Source of the DNA: Anopheles merus
Taxonomy: Eukaryota > Arthropoda > Insecta > Diptera > Culicidae
Length of the DNA stretch: 64,000 nucleotides
Direction of reading: 5' to 3'
NCBI RefSeq assembly: GCF_017562075.2
Contig: NW_024427649.1
Coordinates: 42,901 to 106,900, forward strand
Shown: piece by piece, positions 21,301 through 36,511 of the stretch
How the letters are laid out: each line of letters opens with the position of its first letter
Numbering within the stretch: the stretch's first letter is position 1
Position numbers and translations under genes: made by a program
Notes under the pieces: model-generated
What the model saw: only the letters and a program-made list of their open reading frames with translations
What the model was told of the DNA's origin: nothing
Database searches by the model: none

Positions 21301-24300
21301 TGATGACCAAAAATAATAAATAAAAATAAAATAAAATAGAATTAAAAAACGCTGTTCTCATATAATTTCTGTTTGAAGTTATTTTCTTGTTTGCATTTCA
21401 AAACTTTGTGATGCATACAACCATGTTAAACGTTACTTTACGGGAATTCTCTCTTACTCGCGTACGTTGTAGCCCTGATCGAGACCTTTCCAAATCTGTA
21501 TCGAACGTCTTACTAGCTCAAAGATCTCAAAAGATATGGCCGTTGAAAGATTACCTCTCCAGAATGACTTCAGGGGTTGTCCCAAGTGTCCCCAAGGGCC
21601 ATACCAACACCCCAGAATGACTTCCGAGGTTGCCCCAAGTGTCCCCAAGGGTCATACCAACACTCCAGAATGGCTTTTGATGACCAAAAATAATAAATAA
21701 AAATAAAATAAAATAGAATTAAAAAAACCCTGGTCTCATATAATTTCTGTTTGAAGTTATTTTCTTGTTTGCATTTCAAAACTTTGTGATGCATACAACC
21801 ATGTTAAACGTTACTTTACGGGAATTCTCTCTTACTCGCGTACGTTGTAGCCCTGATCGAGACCTTTCCAAATCTGTATCGAACGTCTTACTAGCTCAAA
21901 GATCTCAAAAGATATGGCCGTTGAAAGATTACCTCTCCAGAATGACTTCAGGGGTTGTCCCAAGTGTCCCCAAGGGCCATACCAACACCCCAGAATGACT
22001 TCCGAGGTTGCCCCAAGTGTCCCCAAGGGTCATACCAACACTCCAGAATGGCTTTTGATGACCAAAAATAATAAATAAAAATAAAATAAAATAGAATTAA
22101 AAAAACCCTGGTCTCATATAATTTCTGTTTGATGTTATTTTCTTGTTTGCATTTCAAAACTTTGTGATGCATACAACCATGTTAAACGTTACTTTACGGG
22201 AATTCTCTCTTACTCGCGTACGTTGTAGCCCTGATCGAGACCTTTCCAAATCTGTATCGAACGTCTTACTAGCTCAAAGATCTCAAAAGATATGGCCGTT
22301 GAAAGATTACCACTCCAGAATGACTTCAGGGGTTGTCCCAAGTGTCCCCAAGGGCCATACCAACATCCCAGAATGACTTCCGAGGTTGCCCCAAGTGTCC
22401 CCAAGGGTCATACCAACACTCCAGAATAGCTTTTGATGACCAAAAATAATAAATAAAAATAAAATAAAATAGAATTAAAAAAACCCTGGTCTCATATAAT
22501 TACTGTTTGAAGTTATTTTCTTGTTTGCATTTCAAAACTTTGTGATGCATACAACCATGTTAAACGTTACTTTACGGGAATTCTCTCTTACTCGCGTACG
22601 TTGTAGCCCTGATCGAGACCTTTCCAAATCTGTATCGAACGTCTTACTAGCTCAAAGATATCAAAAGATATGGCCGTTGAAAGATTACCACTCCAGAATG
22701 ACTTCAGGGGTTGTCCCAAGTGTCCCCAAGGGCCATACCAACATCCCAGAATGACTTCCGAGGTTGCCCCAAGTGTCCCCAAGGGTCATACCAACACTCC
22801 AGAATGGCTTTTGATGACCAAAAATAATAAATAAAAATAAAATAAAATAGAATTAAAAAAAACCCTGGTCTCATATAATTTCTGTTTGAAGTTATTTTCT
22901 TGTTTGCATTTCAAAACTTTGTGATGCATACAACCATGTTAAACGTTACTTTACGGGAATTCTCTCTTACTCGCGTACGTTGTAGCCCTGATCGAGACCT
23001 TTCCAAATCTGTATCGAACGTCTTACTAGCTCAAAGATCTCAAAAGATATGGCCGTTGCAAGATTACCACTCCAGAATGACTTCAGGGTTGTCCCAAGTG
23101 TCCCCAAGGGCCATACCAACATCCCAGAATGACTTCCGAGGTTGCCCCAAGTGTCCCCAAGGGTCATACCAACACTCCAGAATAGCTTTTGATGACCAAA
23201 AATAATAAATAAAATAAAATAAAATAGAATTAAAAAAACCCTGGTCTCATATAATTTCTGTTTGAAGTTATTTTCTTGTTTGCATTTCAAAACTTTGTGA
23301 TGCATACAACCATGTTAAACGTTACTTTACGGGAATTCTCTCTTACTCGCGTACGTTGTAGCCCTGATCGAGACCTTTCCAAATCTGTATCGAACGTCTT
23401 ACTAGCTCAAAGATCTCAAAAGATATGGCCGTTGCAAGATTACCACTCCAGAATGACTTCAGGGGTTGTCCCAAGTGTCCCCAAGGGCCATACCAACATC
23501 CCAGAATGACTTCCGAGGTTGCCCCAAGTGTCCCCAAGGGTCATACCAACACTCCAGAATGGCTTTTGATGACCAAAAATAATAAATAAAAATAAAATAA
23601 AATAGAATTAAAAAAACCCCTGGTCTCATATAATTTCTGTTTGAAGTTATTTTCTTGTTTGCATTTCAAAACTTTGTGATGCATACAACCATGTTAAACG
23701 TTACTTTACGGGAATTCTCTCTTACTCGCGTACGTTGTAGCCCTGATCGAGACCTTTCCAAATCTGTATCGAACGTCTTACTAGCTCAAAGATCTCAAAA
23801 GATATGGCCGTTGAAAGATTACCACTCCAGAATGACTTCAGGGGTTGTCCCAAGTGTCCCCAAGGGCCATACCAACACCCCAGAATGACTTCCGAGGTTG
23901 CCCCAAGTGTCCCCAAGGGTCATACCAACACTCCAGAATGGCTTTTGATGACCAAAAATAATAAATAAAAATAAAATAGAATTAAAAAAACCCTGGTCTC
24001 ATATAATTACTGTTTGAAGTTATTTTCTTGTTTGCATTTCAAAACTTTGTGATGCATACAACCATGTTAAACGTTACTTTACGGGAATTCTCTCTTACTC
24101 GCGTACGTTGTAGCCCTGATCGAGACCTTTCCAAATCTGTATCGAACGTCTTACTAGCTCAAAGATCTCAAAAGATATGGCCGTTGAAAGATTACCACTC
24201 CAGAATGACTTCAGGGTTGTCCCAAGTGTCCCCAAGGGCCATACCAACATCCCAGAATGACTTCCGAGGTTGCCCCAAGTGTCCCCAAGGGTCATACCAA

Positions 24301-26300
24301 CACTCCAGAATAGCTTTTGATGACCAAAAATAATAAATAAAAATAAAATAAAATAGAATTAAAAAAACCCCTGGTCTCATATAATTCCTGTTTGAAGTTA
24401 TTTTCTTGTTTGCATTTCAAAACTTTGTGATGCATACAACCATGTTAAACGTTACTTTACGGGAATTCTCTCTTACTCGCGTACGTTGTAGCCCTGATCG
24501 AGACCTTTCCAAATCTGTATCGAACGTCTTACTAGCTCAAAGATCTCAAAAGATATGGCCGTTGAAAGATTACCACTCCAGAATGACTTCAGGGGTTGTC
24601 CCAAGTGTCCCCAAGGGCCATACCAACATCCCAGAATGACTTCCGAGGTTGCCCCAAGTGTCCCCAAGGGTCATACCAACACTCCAGAATGGCTTTTGAT
24701 GACCAAAAATAATAAATAAAAATAAAATAAAATAGAATTAAAAAAAACCCCTGGTCTCATATAATTTCTGTTTGAAGTTATTTTCTTGTTTGCATTTCAA
24801 AACTTTGTGATGCATACAACCATGTTAAACGTTACTTTACGGGAATTCTCTCTTACTCGCGTACGTTGTAGCCCTGATCGAGACCTTTCCAAATCTGTAT
24901 CGAACGTCTTACTAGCTCAAAGATCTCAAAAGATATGGCCGTTGAAAGATTACCACTCCAGAATGACTTCAGGGGTTGTCCCAAGTGTCCCCAAGGGCCA
25001 TACCAACACCCCAGAATGACTTCCGAGGTTGCCCCAAGTGTCCCCAAGGGTCATACCAACACTCCAGAATGGCTTTTGATGACCAAAAATAATAAATAAA
25101 AATAAAATAAAATAGAATTAAAAAAACCCCTGGTCTCATATAATTACTGTTTGAAGTTATTTTCTTGTTTGCATTTCAAAACTTTGTGATGCATACAACC
25201 ATGTTAAACGTTACTTTACGGGAATTCTCTCTTACTCGCGTACGTTGTAGCCCTGATCGAGACCTTTCCAAATCTGTATCGAACGTCTTACTAGCTCAAA
25301 GATCTCAAAAGATATGGCCGTTGCAAGATTACCACTCCAGAATGACTTCAGGGGTTGTCCCAAGTGTCCCCAAGGGCCATACCAACATCCCAGAATGACT
25401 TCCGAGGTTGCCCCAAGTGTCCCCAAGGGTCATACCAACACTCCAGAATGGCTTTTGATGACCAAAAATAATAAATAAAAATAAAATAAAATAGAATTAA
25501 AAAAAACCCCTGGTCTCATATAATTTCTGTTTGAAGTTATTTTCTTGTTTGCATTTCAAAACTTTGTGATGCATACAACCATGTTAAACGTTACTTTACG
25601 GGAATTCTCTCTTACTCGCGTACGTTGTAGCCCTGATCGAGACCTTTCCAAATCTGTATCGAACGTCTTACTAGCTCAAAGATCTCAAAAGATATGGCCG
25701 TTGAAAGATTACCACTCCAGAATGACTTCAGGGGTTGTCCCAAGTGTCCCCAAGGGCCATACCAACACCCCAGAATGACTTCCGAGGTTGCCCCAAGTGT
25801 CCCCAAGGGTCATACCAACACTCCAGAATGGCTTTTGATGACCAAAAATAATAAATAAAAATAAAATAAAATAGAATTAAAAAAACCCTGGTCTCATATA
25901 ATTACTGTTTGAAGTTATTTTCTTGTTTGCATTTCAAAACTTTGTGATGCATACAACCATGTTAAACGTTACTTTACGGGAATTCTCTCTTACTCGCGTA
26001 CGTTGTAGCCCTGATCGAGACCTTTCCAAATCTGTATCGAACGTCTTACTAGCTCAAAGATCTCAAAAGATATGGCCGTTGAAAGATTACCACTCCAGAA
26101 TGACTTCAGGGGTTGTCCCAAGTGTCCCCAAGGGCCATACCAACACCCCAGAATGACTTCCGAGGTTGCCCCAAGTGTCCCCAAGGGTCATACCAACACT
26201 CCAGAATGGCTTTTGATGACCAAAAATAATAAATAAAAATAAAATAAAATAGAATTAAAAAAACCCTGGTCTCATATAATTACTGTTTGAAGTTATTTTC

Positions 26301-26678
26301 TTGTTTGCATTTCAAAACTTTGTGATGCATACAACCATGTTAAACGTTACTTTACGGGAATTCTCTCTTACTCGCGTACGTTGTAGCCCTGATCGAGACC
26401 TTTCCAAATCTGTATCGAACGTCTTACTAGCTCAAAGATCTCAAAAGATATGGCCGTTGAAAGATTACCACTCCAGAATGACTTCAGGGGTTGTCCCAAG
26501 TGTCCCCAAGGGCCATACCAACACCCCAGAATGACTTCCGAGGTTGCCCCAAGTGTCCCCAAGGGTCATACCAACACTCCAGAATGGCTTTTGATGACCA
26601 AAAATAATAAATAAAAATAAAATAAAATAGAATTAAAAAAACCCTGGTCTCATATAATTACTGTTTGAAGTTATTTTC
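26301..26678 (+). repeat. Representative 378-bp satellite monomer
   Basis: One core unit, phased from TTGTTTGCATTTCAAAAC. Order: a T-rich start, ATGCAT palindrome, TTACTTTACGGGAATTC core, CTCGCGTACGTTGTAGCCC, GATCGAGACC, GTATCGAACGTCTTACTAGC, AAGATCTCAAAAGATATGGC, the 53-bp subrepeats, and an A/T-rich linker ending in CCCTGGTCTCATATAATT. The CR1 insertion point (between AAAAGAT and ATGGCC) and the RTE insertion point (after GAAAGATT) both fall in the 25 bp before the subrepeats. Neighbouring units at 25923 and 26679 are nearly identical. Confidence 0.95.
26473..26593 (+). repeat. 53-bp subrepeats inside the monomer (2.3 copies)
   Basis: Each core monomer contains CCAGAATGACTTC at 26473, again at 26526, and a truncated third start, CCAGAATGGC, at 26579. 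The spacing is exactly 53 bp. Shared text is CCCAAGTGTCCCCAAGGG followed by CATACCAACA. The first copy has CAGGGGTTGT and the second has CGAGGTTGC at the equivalent place. Several units outside the core have only one copy, so the subrepeat is a site of expansion and contraction. Confidence 0.93.
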
Positions 26679-29600
26679 TTGTTTGCATTTCAAAACTTTG
26701 TGATGCATACAACCATGTTAAACGTTACTTTACGGGAATTCTCTCTTACTCGCGTACGTTGTAGCCCTGATCGAGACCTTTCCAAATCTGTATCGAACGT
26801 CTTACTAGCTCAAAGATCTCAAAAGATATGGCCGTTGAAAGATTACCACTCCAGAATGACTTCAGGGGTTGTCCCAAGTGTCCCCAAGGGCCATACCAAC
26901 ACCCAGAATGACTTCCGAGGTTGCCCCAAGTGTCCCAAGGGTCATACCAACACTCCAGAATGGCTTTTGATGACCAAAAATAATAAATAAAAATAAAATA
27001 AAATAGAATTAAAAAAACCCTGGTCTCATATAATTACTGTTTGAAGTTATTTTCTTGTTTGCATTTCAAAACTTTGTGATGCATACAACCATGTTAAACG
27101 TTACTTTACGGGAATTCTCTCTTACTCGCGTACGTTGTAGCCCTGATCGAGACCTTTCCAAATCTGTATCGAACGTCTTACTAGCTCAAAGATCTCAAAA
27201 GATATGGCCGTTGAAAGATTACCACTCCAGAATGACTTCAGGGGTTGTCCCAAGTGTCCCCAAGGGCCATACCAACACCCCAGAATGACTTCCGAGGTTG
27301 CCCCAAGTGTCCCCAAGGGTCATACCAACACTCCAGAATGGCTTTTGATGACCAAAAATAATAAATAAAAATAAAATAAAATAGAATTAAAAAAACCCCT
27401 GGTCTCATATAATTACTGTTTGAAGTTATTTTCTTGTTTGCATTTCAAAACTTTGTGATGCATACAACCATGTTAAACGTTACTTTACGGGAATTCTCTC
27501 TTACTCGCGTACGTTGTAGCCCTGATCGAGACCTTTCCAAATCTGTATCGAACGTCTTACTAGCTCAAAGATCTCAAAAGATATGGCCGTTGAAGATTAC
27601 CACTCCAGAATGACTTCAGGGGTTGTCCCAAGTGTCCCCAAGGGCCATACCAACACCCCAGAATGACTTCCGAGGTTGCCCCAAGTGTCCCCAAGGGTCA
27701 TACCAACACTCCAGAATGGCTTTTGATGACCAAAAATAATAAATAAAAATAAAATAAAATAGAATTAAAAAAACCCTGGTCTCATATAATTACTGTTTGA
27801 AGTTATTTTCTTGTTTGCATTTCAAAACTTTGTGATGCATACAACCATGTTAAACGTTACTTTACGGGAATTCTCTCTTACTCGCGTACGTTGTAGCCCT
27901 GATCGAGACCTTTCCAAATCTGTATCGAACGTCTTACTAGCTCAAAGATCTCAAAAGATATGGCCGTTGCAAGATTACCACTCCAGAATGACTTCAGGGG
28001 TTGTCCCAAGTGTCCCCAAGGGCCATACCAACACCCCAGAATGACTTCCGAGGTTGCCCCAAGTGTCCCCAAGGGTCATACCAACACTCCAGAATGGCTT
28101 TTGATGACCAAAAATAATAAATAAAAATAAAATAAAATAGAATTAAAAAAACCCCTGGTCTCATATAATTACTGTTTGAAGTTATTTTCTTGTTTGCATT
28201 TCAAAACTTTGTGATGCATACAACCATGTTAAACGTTACTTTACGGGAATTCTCTCTTACTCGCGTACGTTGTAGCCCTGATCGAGACCTTTCCAAATCT
28301 GTATCGAACGTCTTACTAGCTCAAAGATCTCAAAAGATATGGCCGTTGAAAGATTACCACTCCAGAATGACTTCAGGGGTTGTCCCAAGTGTCCCCAAGG
28401 GCCATACCAACACCCCAGAATGACTTCCGAGGTTGCCCCAAGTGTCCCCAAGGGTCATACCAACACTCCAGAATGGCTTTTGATGACCAAAAATAATAAA
28501 TAAAAATAAAATAAAATAGAATTAAAAAAAACCCTGGTCTCATATAATTACTGTTTGAAGTTATTTTCTTGTTTGCATTTCAAAACTTTGTGATGCATAC
28601 AACCATGTTAAACGTTACTTTACGGGAATTCTCTCTTACTCGCGTACGTTGTAGCCCTGATCGAGACCTTTCCAAATCTGTATCGAACGTCTTACTAGCT
28701 CAAAGATCTCAAAAGATATGGCCGTTGCAAGATTACCACTCCAGAATGACTTCAGGGGTTGTCCCAAGTGTCCCCAAGGGCCATACCAACACCCCAGAAT
28801 GACTTCCGAGGTTGCCCCAAGTGTCCCCAAGGGTCATACCAACACTCCAGAATGGCTTTTGATGACCAAAAATATAAATAAAAATAAAATAAAATAGAAT
28901 TAAAAAAACCCCTGGTCTCATATAATTACTGTTTGAAGTTATTTTCTTGTTTGCATTTCAAAACTTTGTGATGCATACAACCATGTTAAACGTTACTTTA
29001 CGGGAATTCTCTCTTACTCGCGTACGTTGTAGCCCTGATCGAGACCTTTCCAAATCTGTATCGAACGTCTTACTAGCTCAAAGATCTCAAAAGATATGGC
29101 CGTTGAAAGATTACCACTCCAGAATGACTTCAGGGGTTGTCCCAAGTGTCCCCAAGGGCCATACCAACACCCCAGAATGACTTCCGAGGTTGCCCCAAGT
29201 GTCCCCAAGGGTCATACCAACACTCCAGAATGGCTTTTGATGACCAAAAATAATAAATAAAAATAAAATAAAATAGAATTAAAAAAACCCCTGGTCTCAT
29301 ATAATTACTGTTTGAAGTTATTTTCTTGTTTGCATTTCAAAACTTTGTGATGCATACAACCATGTTAAACGTTACTTTACGGGAATTCTCTCTTACTCGC
29401 GTACGTTGTAGCCCTGATCGAGACCTTTCCAAATCTGTATCGAACGTCTTACTAGCTCAAAGATCTCAAAAGATATGGCCGTTGAAAGATTACCACTCCA
29501 GAATGACTTCAGGGGTTGTCCCAAGTGTCCCCAAGGGCCATACCAACACCCAGAATGACTTCCGAGGTTGCCCCAAGTGTCCCCAAGGGTCATACCAACA

Positions 29601-32600
29601 CTCCAGAATGGCTTTTGATGACCAAAAATAATAAATAAAAATAAAATAAAATAGAATTAAAAAAACCCCTGGTCTCATATAATTACTGTTTGAAGTTATT
29701 TTCTTGTTTGCATTTCAAAACTTTGTGATGCATACAACCATGTTAAACGTTACTTTACGGGAATTCTCTCTTACTCGCGTACGTTGTAGCCCTGATCGAG
29801 ACCTTTCCAAATCTGTATCGAACGTCTTACTAGCTCAAAGATCTCAAAAGATATGGCCGTTGAAAGATTACCACTCCAGAATGACTTCAGGGGTTGTCCC
29901 AAGTGTCCCCAAGGGCCATACCAACACCCCAGAATGACTTCCGAGGTTGCCCCAAGTGTCCCCAAGGGTCATACCAACACTCCAGAATGGCTTTTGATGA
30001 CCAAAAATAATAAATAAAAATAAAATAAAATAGAATTAAAAAAACCCTGGTCTCATATAATTACTGTTTGAAGTTATTTTCTTGTTTGCATTTCAAAACT
30101 TTGTGATGCATACAACCATGTTAAACGTTACTTTACGGGAATTCTCTCTTACTCGCGTACGTTGTAGCCCTGATCGAGACCTTTCCAAATCTGTATCGAA
30201 CGTCTTACTAGCTCAAAGATCTCAAAAGATATGGCCGTTGAAAGATTACCACTCCAGAATGACTTCAGGGGTTGTCCCAAGTGTCCCCAAGGGCCATACC
30301 AACACCCCAGAATGACTTCCGAGGTTGCCCCAAGTGTCCCCAAGGGTCATACCAACACTCCAGAATGGCTTTTGATGACCAAAAATAATAAATAAAAATA
30401 AAATAAAATAGAATTAAAAAAACCCCTGGTCTCATATAATTACTGTTTGAAGTTATTTTCTTGTTTGCATTTCAAAACTTTGTGATGCATACAACCATGT
30501 TAAACGTTACTTTACGGGAATTCTCTCTTACTCGCGTACGTTGTAGCCCTGATCGAGACCTTTCCAAATCTGTATCGAACGTCTTACTAGCTCAAAGATC
30601 TCAAAAGATATGGCCGTTGAAAGATTACCACTCCAGAATGACTTCAGGGGTTGTCCCAAGTGTCCCCAAGGGCCATACCAACACCCCAGAATGACTTCCG
30701 AGGTTGCCCCAAGTGTCCCCAAGGGTCATACCAACACTCCAGAATGGCTTTTGATGACCAAAAATAATAAATAAAAATAAAATAAAATAGAATTAAAAAA
30801 ACCCTGGTCTCATATAATTACTGTTTGAAGTTATTTTCTTGTTTGCATTTCAAAACTTTGTGATGCATACAACCATGTTAAACGTTACTTTACGGGAATT
30901 CTCTCTTACTCGCGTACGTTGTAGCCCTGATCGAGACCTTTCCAAATCTGTATCGAACGTCTTACTAGCTCAAAGATCTCAAAAGATATGGCCGTTGCAA
31001 GATTACCACTCCAGAATGACTTCAGGGGTTGTCCCAAGTGTCCCCAAGGGCCATACCAACACCCCAGAATGACTTCCGAGGTTGCCCCAAGTGTCCCCAA
31101 GGGTCATACCAACACTCCAGAATGGCTTTTGATGACCAAAAATAATAAATAAAAATAAAATAAAATAGAATTAAAAAAACCCTGGTCTCATATAATTACT
31201 GTTTGAAGTTATTTTCTTGTTTGCATTTCAAAACTTTGTGATGCATACAACCATGTTAAACGTTACTTTACGGGAATTCTCTCTTACTCGCGTACGTTGT
31301 AGCCCTGATCGAGACCTTTCCAAATCTGTATCGAACGTCTTACTAGCTCAAAGATCTCAAAAGATATGGCCGTTGCAAGATTACCACTCCAGAATGACTT
31401 CAGGGGTTGTCCCAAGTGTCCCCAAGGGCCATACCAACACCCCAGAATGACTTCCGAGGTTGCCCCAAGTGTCCCCAAGGGTCATACCAACACTCCAGAA
31501 TGGCTTTTGATGACCAAAAATAATAAATAAAAATAAAATAAAATAGAATTAAAAAAACCCTGGTCTCATATAATTACTGTTTGAAGTTATTTTCTTGTTT
31601 GCATTTCAAAACTTTGTGATGCATACAACCATGTTAAACGTTACTTTACGGGAATTCTCTCTTACTCGCGTACGTTGTAGCCCTGATCGAGACCTTTCCA
31701 AATCTGTATCGAACGTCTTACTAGCTCAAAGATCTCAAAAGATATGGCCGTTGCAAGATTACCACTCCAGAATGACTTCAGGGGTTGTCCCAAGTGTCCC
31801 CAAGGGCCATACCAACACCCCAGAATGACTTCCGAGGTTGCCCCAAGTGTCCCCAAGGGTCATACCAACACTCCAGAATGGCTTTTGATGACCAAAAATA
31901 ATAAATAAAAATAAAATAAAATAGAATTAAAAAAACCCCTGGTCTCATATAATTACTGTTTGAAGTTATTTTCTTGTTTGCATTTCAAAACTTTGTGATG
32001 CATACAACCATGTTAAACGTTACTTTACGGGAATTCTCTCTTACTCGCGTACGTTGTAGCCCTGATCGAGACCTTTCCAAATCTGTATCGAACGTCTTAC
32101 TAGCTCAAAGATCTCAAAAGATATGGCCGTTGCAAGATTACCACTCCAGAATGACTTCAGGGGTTGTCCCAAGTGTCCCCAAGGGCCATACCAACACCCC
32201 AGAATGACTTCCGAGGTTGCCCCAAGTGTCCCCAAGGGTCATACCAACACTCCAGAATGGCTTTTGATGACCAAAAATAATAAATAAAAATAAAATAAAA
32301 TAGAATTAAAAAAACCCTGGTCTCATATAATTACTGTTTGAAGTTATTTTCTTGTTTGCATTTCAAAACTTTGTGATGCATACAACCATGTTAAACGTTA
32401 CTTTACGGGAATTCTCTCTTACTCGCGTACGTTGTAGCCCTGATCGAGACCTTTCCAAATCTGTATCGAACGTCTTACTAGCTCAAAGATCTCAAAAGAT
32501 ATGGCCGTTGAAAGATTACCACTCCAGAATGACTTCAGGGGTTGTCCCAAGTGTCCCCAAGGGCCATACCAACACCCCAGAATGACTTCCGAGGTTGCCC

Positions 32601-35600
32601 CAAGTGTCCCCAAGGGTCATACCAACACTCCAGAATGGCTTTTGATGACCAAAAATAATAAATAAAAATAAAATAAAATAGAATTAAAAAAACCCCTGGT
32701 CTCATATAATTACTGTTTGAAGTTATTTTCTTGTTTGCATTTCAAAACTTTGTGATGCATACAACCATGTTAAACGTTACTTTACGGGAATTCTCTCTTA
32801 CTCGCGTACGTTGTAGCCCTGATCGAGACCTTTCCAAATCTGTATCGAACGTCTTACTAGCTCAAAGATCTCAAAAGATATGGCCGTTGCAAGATTACCA
32901 CTCCAGAATGACTTCAGGGGTTGTCCCAAGTGTCCCCAAGGGCCATACCAACACCCAGAATGACTTCCGAGGTTGCCCCAAGTGTCCCCAAGGGTCATAC
33001 CAACACTCCAGAATGGCTTTTGATGACCAAAAATAATAAATAAAAATAAAATAAAATAGAATTAAAAAAACCCTGGTCTCATATAATTACTGTTTGAAGT
33101 TATTTTCTTGTTTGCATTTCAAAACTTTGTGATGCATACAACCATGTTAAACGTTACTTTACGGGAATTCTCTCTTACTCGCGTACGTTGTAGCCCTGAT
33201 CGAGACCTTTCCAAATCTGTATCGAACGTCTTACTAGCTCAAAGATCTCAAAAGATATGGCCGTTGAAAGATTACCACTCCAGAATGACTTCAGGGGTTG
33301 TCCCAAGTGTCCCCAAGGGCCATACCAACACCCCAGAATGACTTCCGAGGTTGCCCCAAGTGTCCCCAAGGGTCATACCAACACTCCAGAATGGCTTTTG
33401 ATGACCAAAAATAATAAATAAAAATAAAATAAAATAGAATTAAAAAAACCCTGGTCTCATATAATTACTGTTTGAAGTTATTTTCTTGTTTGCATTTCAA
33501 AACTTTGTGATGCATACAACCATGTTAAACGTTACTTTACGGGAATTCTCTCTTACTCGCGTACGTTGTAGCCCTGATCGAGACCTTTCCAAATCTGTAT
33601 CGAACGTCTTACTAGCTCAAAGATCTCAAAAGATATGGCCGTTGCAAGATTACCACTCCAGAATGACTTCAGGGGTTGTCCCAAGTGTCCCCAAGGGCCA
33701 TACCAACACCCCAGAATGACTTCCGAGGTTGCCCCAAGTGTCCCCAAGGGTCATACCAACACTCCAGAATGGCTTTTGATGACCAAAAATAATAAATAAA
33801 AATAAAATAAAATAGAATTAAAAAAACCCCTGGTCTCATATAATTACTGTTTGAAGTTATTTTCTTGTTTGCATTTCAAAACTTTGTGATGCATACAACC
33901 ATGTTAAACGTTACTTTACGGGAATTCTCTCTTACTCGCGTACGTTGTAGCCCTGATCGAGACCTTTCCAAATCTGTATCGAACGTCTTACTAGCTCAAA
34001 GATCTCAAAAGATATGGCCGTTGCAAGATTACCACTCCAGAATGACTTCAGGGGTTGTCCCAAGTGTCCCCAAGGGCCATACCAACACCCCAGAATGACT
34101 TCCGAGGTTGCCCCAAGTGTCCCCAAGGGTCATACCAACACTCCAGAATGGCTTTTGATGACCAAAAATAATAAATAAAAATAAAATAAAATAGAATTAA
34201 AAAAACCCTGGTCTCATATAATTACTGTTTGAAGTTATTTTCTTGTTTGCATTTCAAAACTTTGTGATGCATACAACCATGTTAAACGTTACTTTACGGG
34301 AATTCTCTCTTACTCGCGTACGTTGTAGCCCTGATCGAGACCTTTCCAAATCTGTATCGAACGTCTTACTAGCTCAAAGATCTCAAAAGATATGGCCGTT
34401 GCAAGATTACCACTCCAGAATGACTTCAGGGGTTGTCCCAAGTGTCCCCAAGGGCCATACCAACACCCCAGAATGACTTCCGAGGTTGCCCCAAGTGTCC
34501 CCAAGGGTCATACCAACACTCCAGAATGGCTTTTGATGACCAAAAATAATAAATAAAAATAAAATAAAATAGAATTAAAAAAACCCTGGTCTCATATAAT
34601 TACTGTTTGAAGTTATTTTCTTGTTTGCATTTCAAAACTTTGTGATGCATACAACCATGTTAAACGTTACTTTACGGGAATTCTCTCTTACTCGCGTACG
34701 TTGTAGCCCTGATCGAGACCTTTCCAAATCTGTATCGAACGTCTTACTAGCTCAAAGATCTCAAAAGATATGGCCGTTGCAAGATTACCACTCCAGAATG
34801 ACTTCAGGGGTTGTCCCAAGTGTCCCCAAGGGCCATACCAACACCCCAGAATGACTTCCGAGGTTGCCCCAAGTGTCCCCAAGGGTCATACCAACACTCC
34901 AGAATGGCTTTTGATGACCAAAAATAATAAATAAAAATAAAATAAAATAGAATTAAAAAAACCCTGGTCTCATATAATTACTGTTTGAAGTTATTTTCTT
35001 GTTTGCATTTCAAAACTTTGTGATGCATACAACCATGTTAAACGTTACTTTACGGGAATTCTCTCTTACTCGCGTACGTTGTAGCCCTGATCGAGACCTT
35101 TCCAAATCTGTATCGAACGTCTTACTAGCTCAAAGATCTCAAAAGATATGGCCGTTGCAAGATTACCACTCCAGAATGACTTCAGGGGTTGTCCCAAGTG
35201 TCCCCAAGGGCCATACCAACACCCAGAATGACTTCCGAGGTTGCCCCAAGTGTCCCCAAGGGTCATACCAACACTCCAGAATGGCTTTTGATGACCAAAA
35301 ATAATAAATAAAAATAAAATAAAATAGAATTAAAAAAACCCCTGGTCTCATATAATTACTGTTTGAAGTTATTTTCTTGTTTGCATTTCAAAACTTTGTG
35401 ATGCATACAACCATGTTAAACGTTACTTTACGGGAATTCTCTCTTACTCGCGTACGTTGTAGCCCTGATCGAGACCTTTCCAAATCTGTATCGAACGTCT
35501 TACTAGCTCAAAGATCTCAAAAGATATGGCCGTTGAAAGATTACCACTCCAGAATGACTTCAGGGGTTGTCCCAAGTGTCCCCAAGGGCCATACCAACAC

Positions 35601-36511
35601 CCCAGAATGACTTCCGAGGTTGCCCCAAGTGTCCCCAAGGGTCATACCAACACTCCAGAATGGCTTTTGATGACCAAAAATAATAAATAAAAATAAAATA
35701 AAATAGAATTAAAAAAACCCTGGTCTCATATAATTACTGTTTGAAGTTATTTTCTTGTTTGCATTTCAAAACTTTGTGATGCATACAACCATGTTAAACG
35801 TTACTTTACGGGAATTCTCTCTTACTCGCGTACGTTGTAGCCCTGATCGAGACCTTTCCAAATCTGTATCGAACGTCTTACTAGCTCAAAGATCTCAAAA
35901 GATATGGCCGTTGAAAGATTACCACTCCAGAATGACTTCAGGGGTTGTCCCAAGTGTCCCCAAGGGCCATACCAACACCCCAGAATGACTTCCGAGGTTG
36001 CCCCAAGTGTCCCCAAGGGTCATACCAACACTCCAGAATGGCTTTTGATGACCAAAAATAATAAATAAAAATAAAATAAAATAGAATTAAAAAAACCCTG
36101 GTCTCATATAATTACTGTTTGAAGTTATTTTCTTGTTTGCATTTCAAAACTTTGTGATGCATACAACCATGTTAAACGTTACTTTACGGGAATTCTCTCT
36201 TACTCGCGTACGTTGTAGCCCTGATCGAGACCTTTCCAAATCTGTATCGAACGTCTTACTAGCTCAAAGATCTCAAAAGATATGGCCGTTGAAAGATTAC
36301 CACTCCAGAATGACTTCAGGGGTTGTCCCAAGTGTCCCCAAGGGCCATACCAACACCCCAGAATGACTTCCGAGGTTGCCCCAAGTGTCCCCAAGGGTCA
36401 TACCAACACTCCAGAATGGCTTTTGATGACCAAAAATAATAAATAAAAATAAAATAAAATAGAATTAAAAAAAACCCTGGTCTCATATAATTACTGTTTG
36501 AAGTTATTTTC

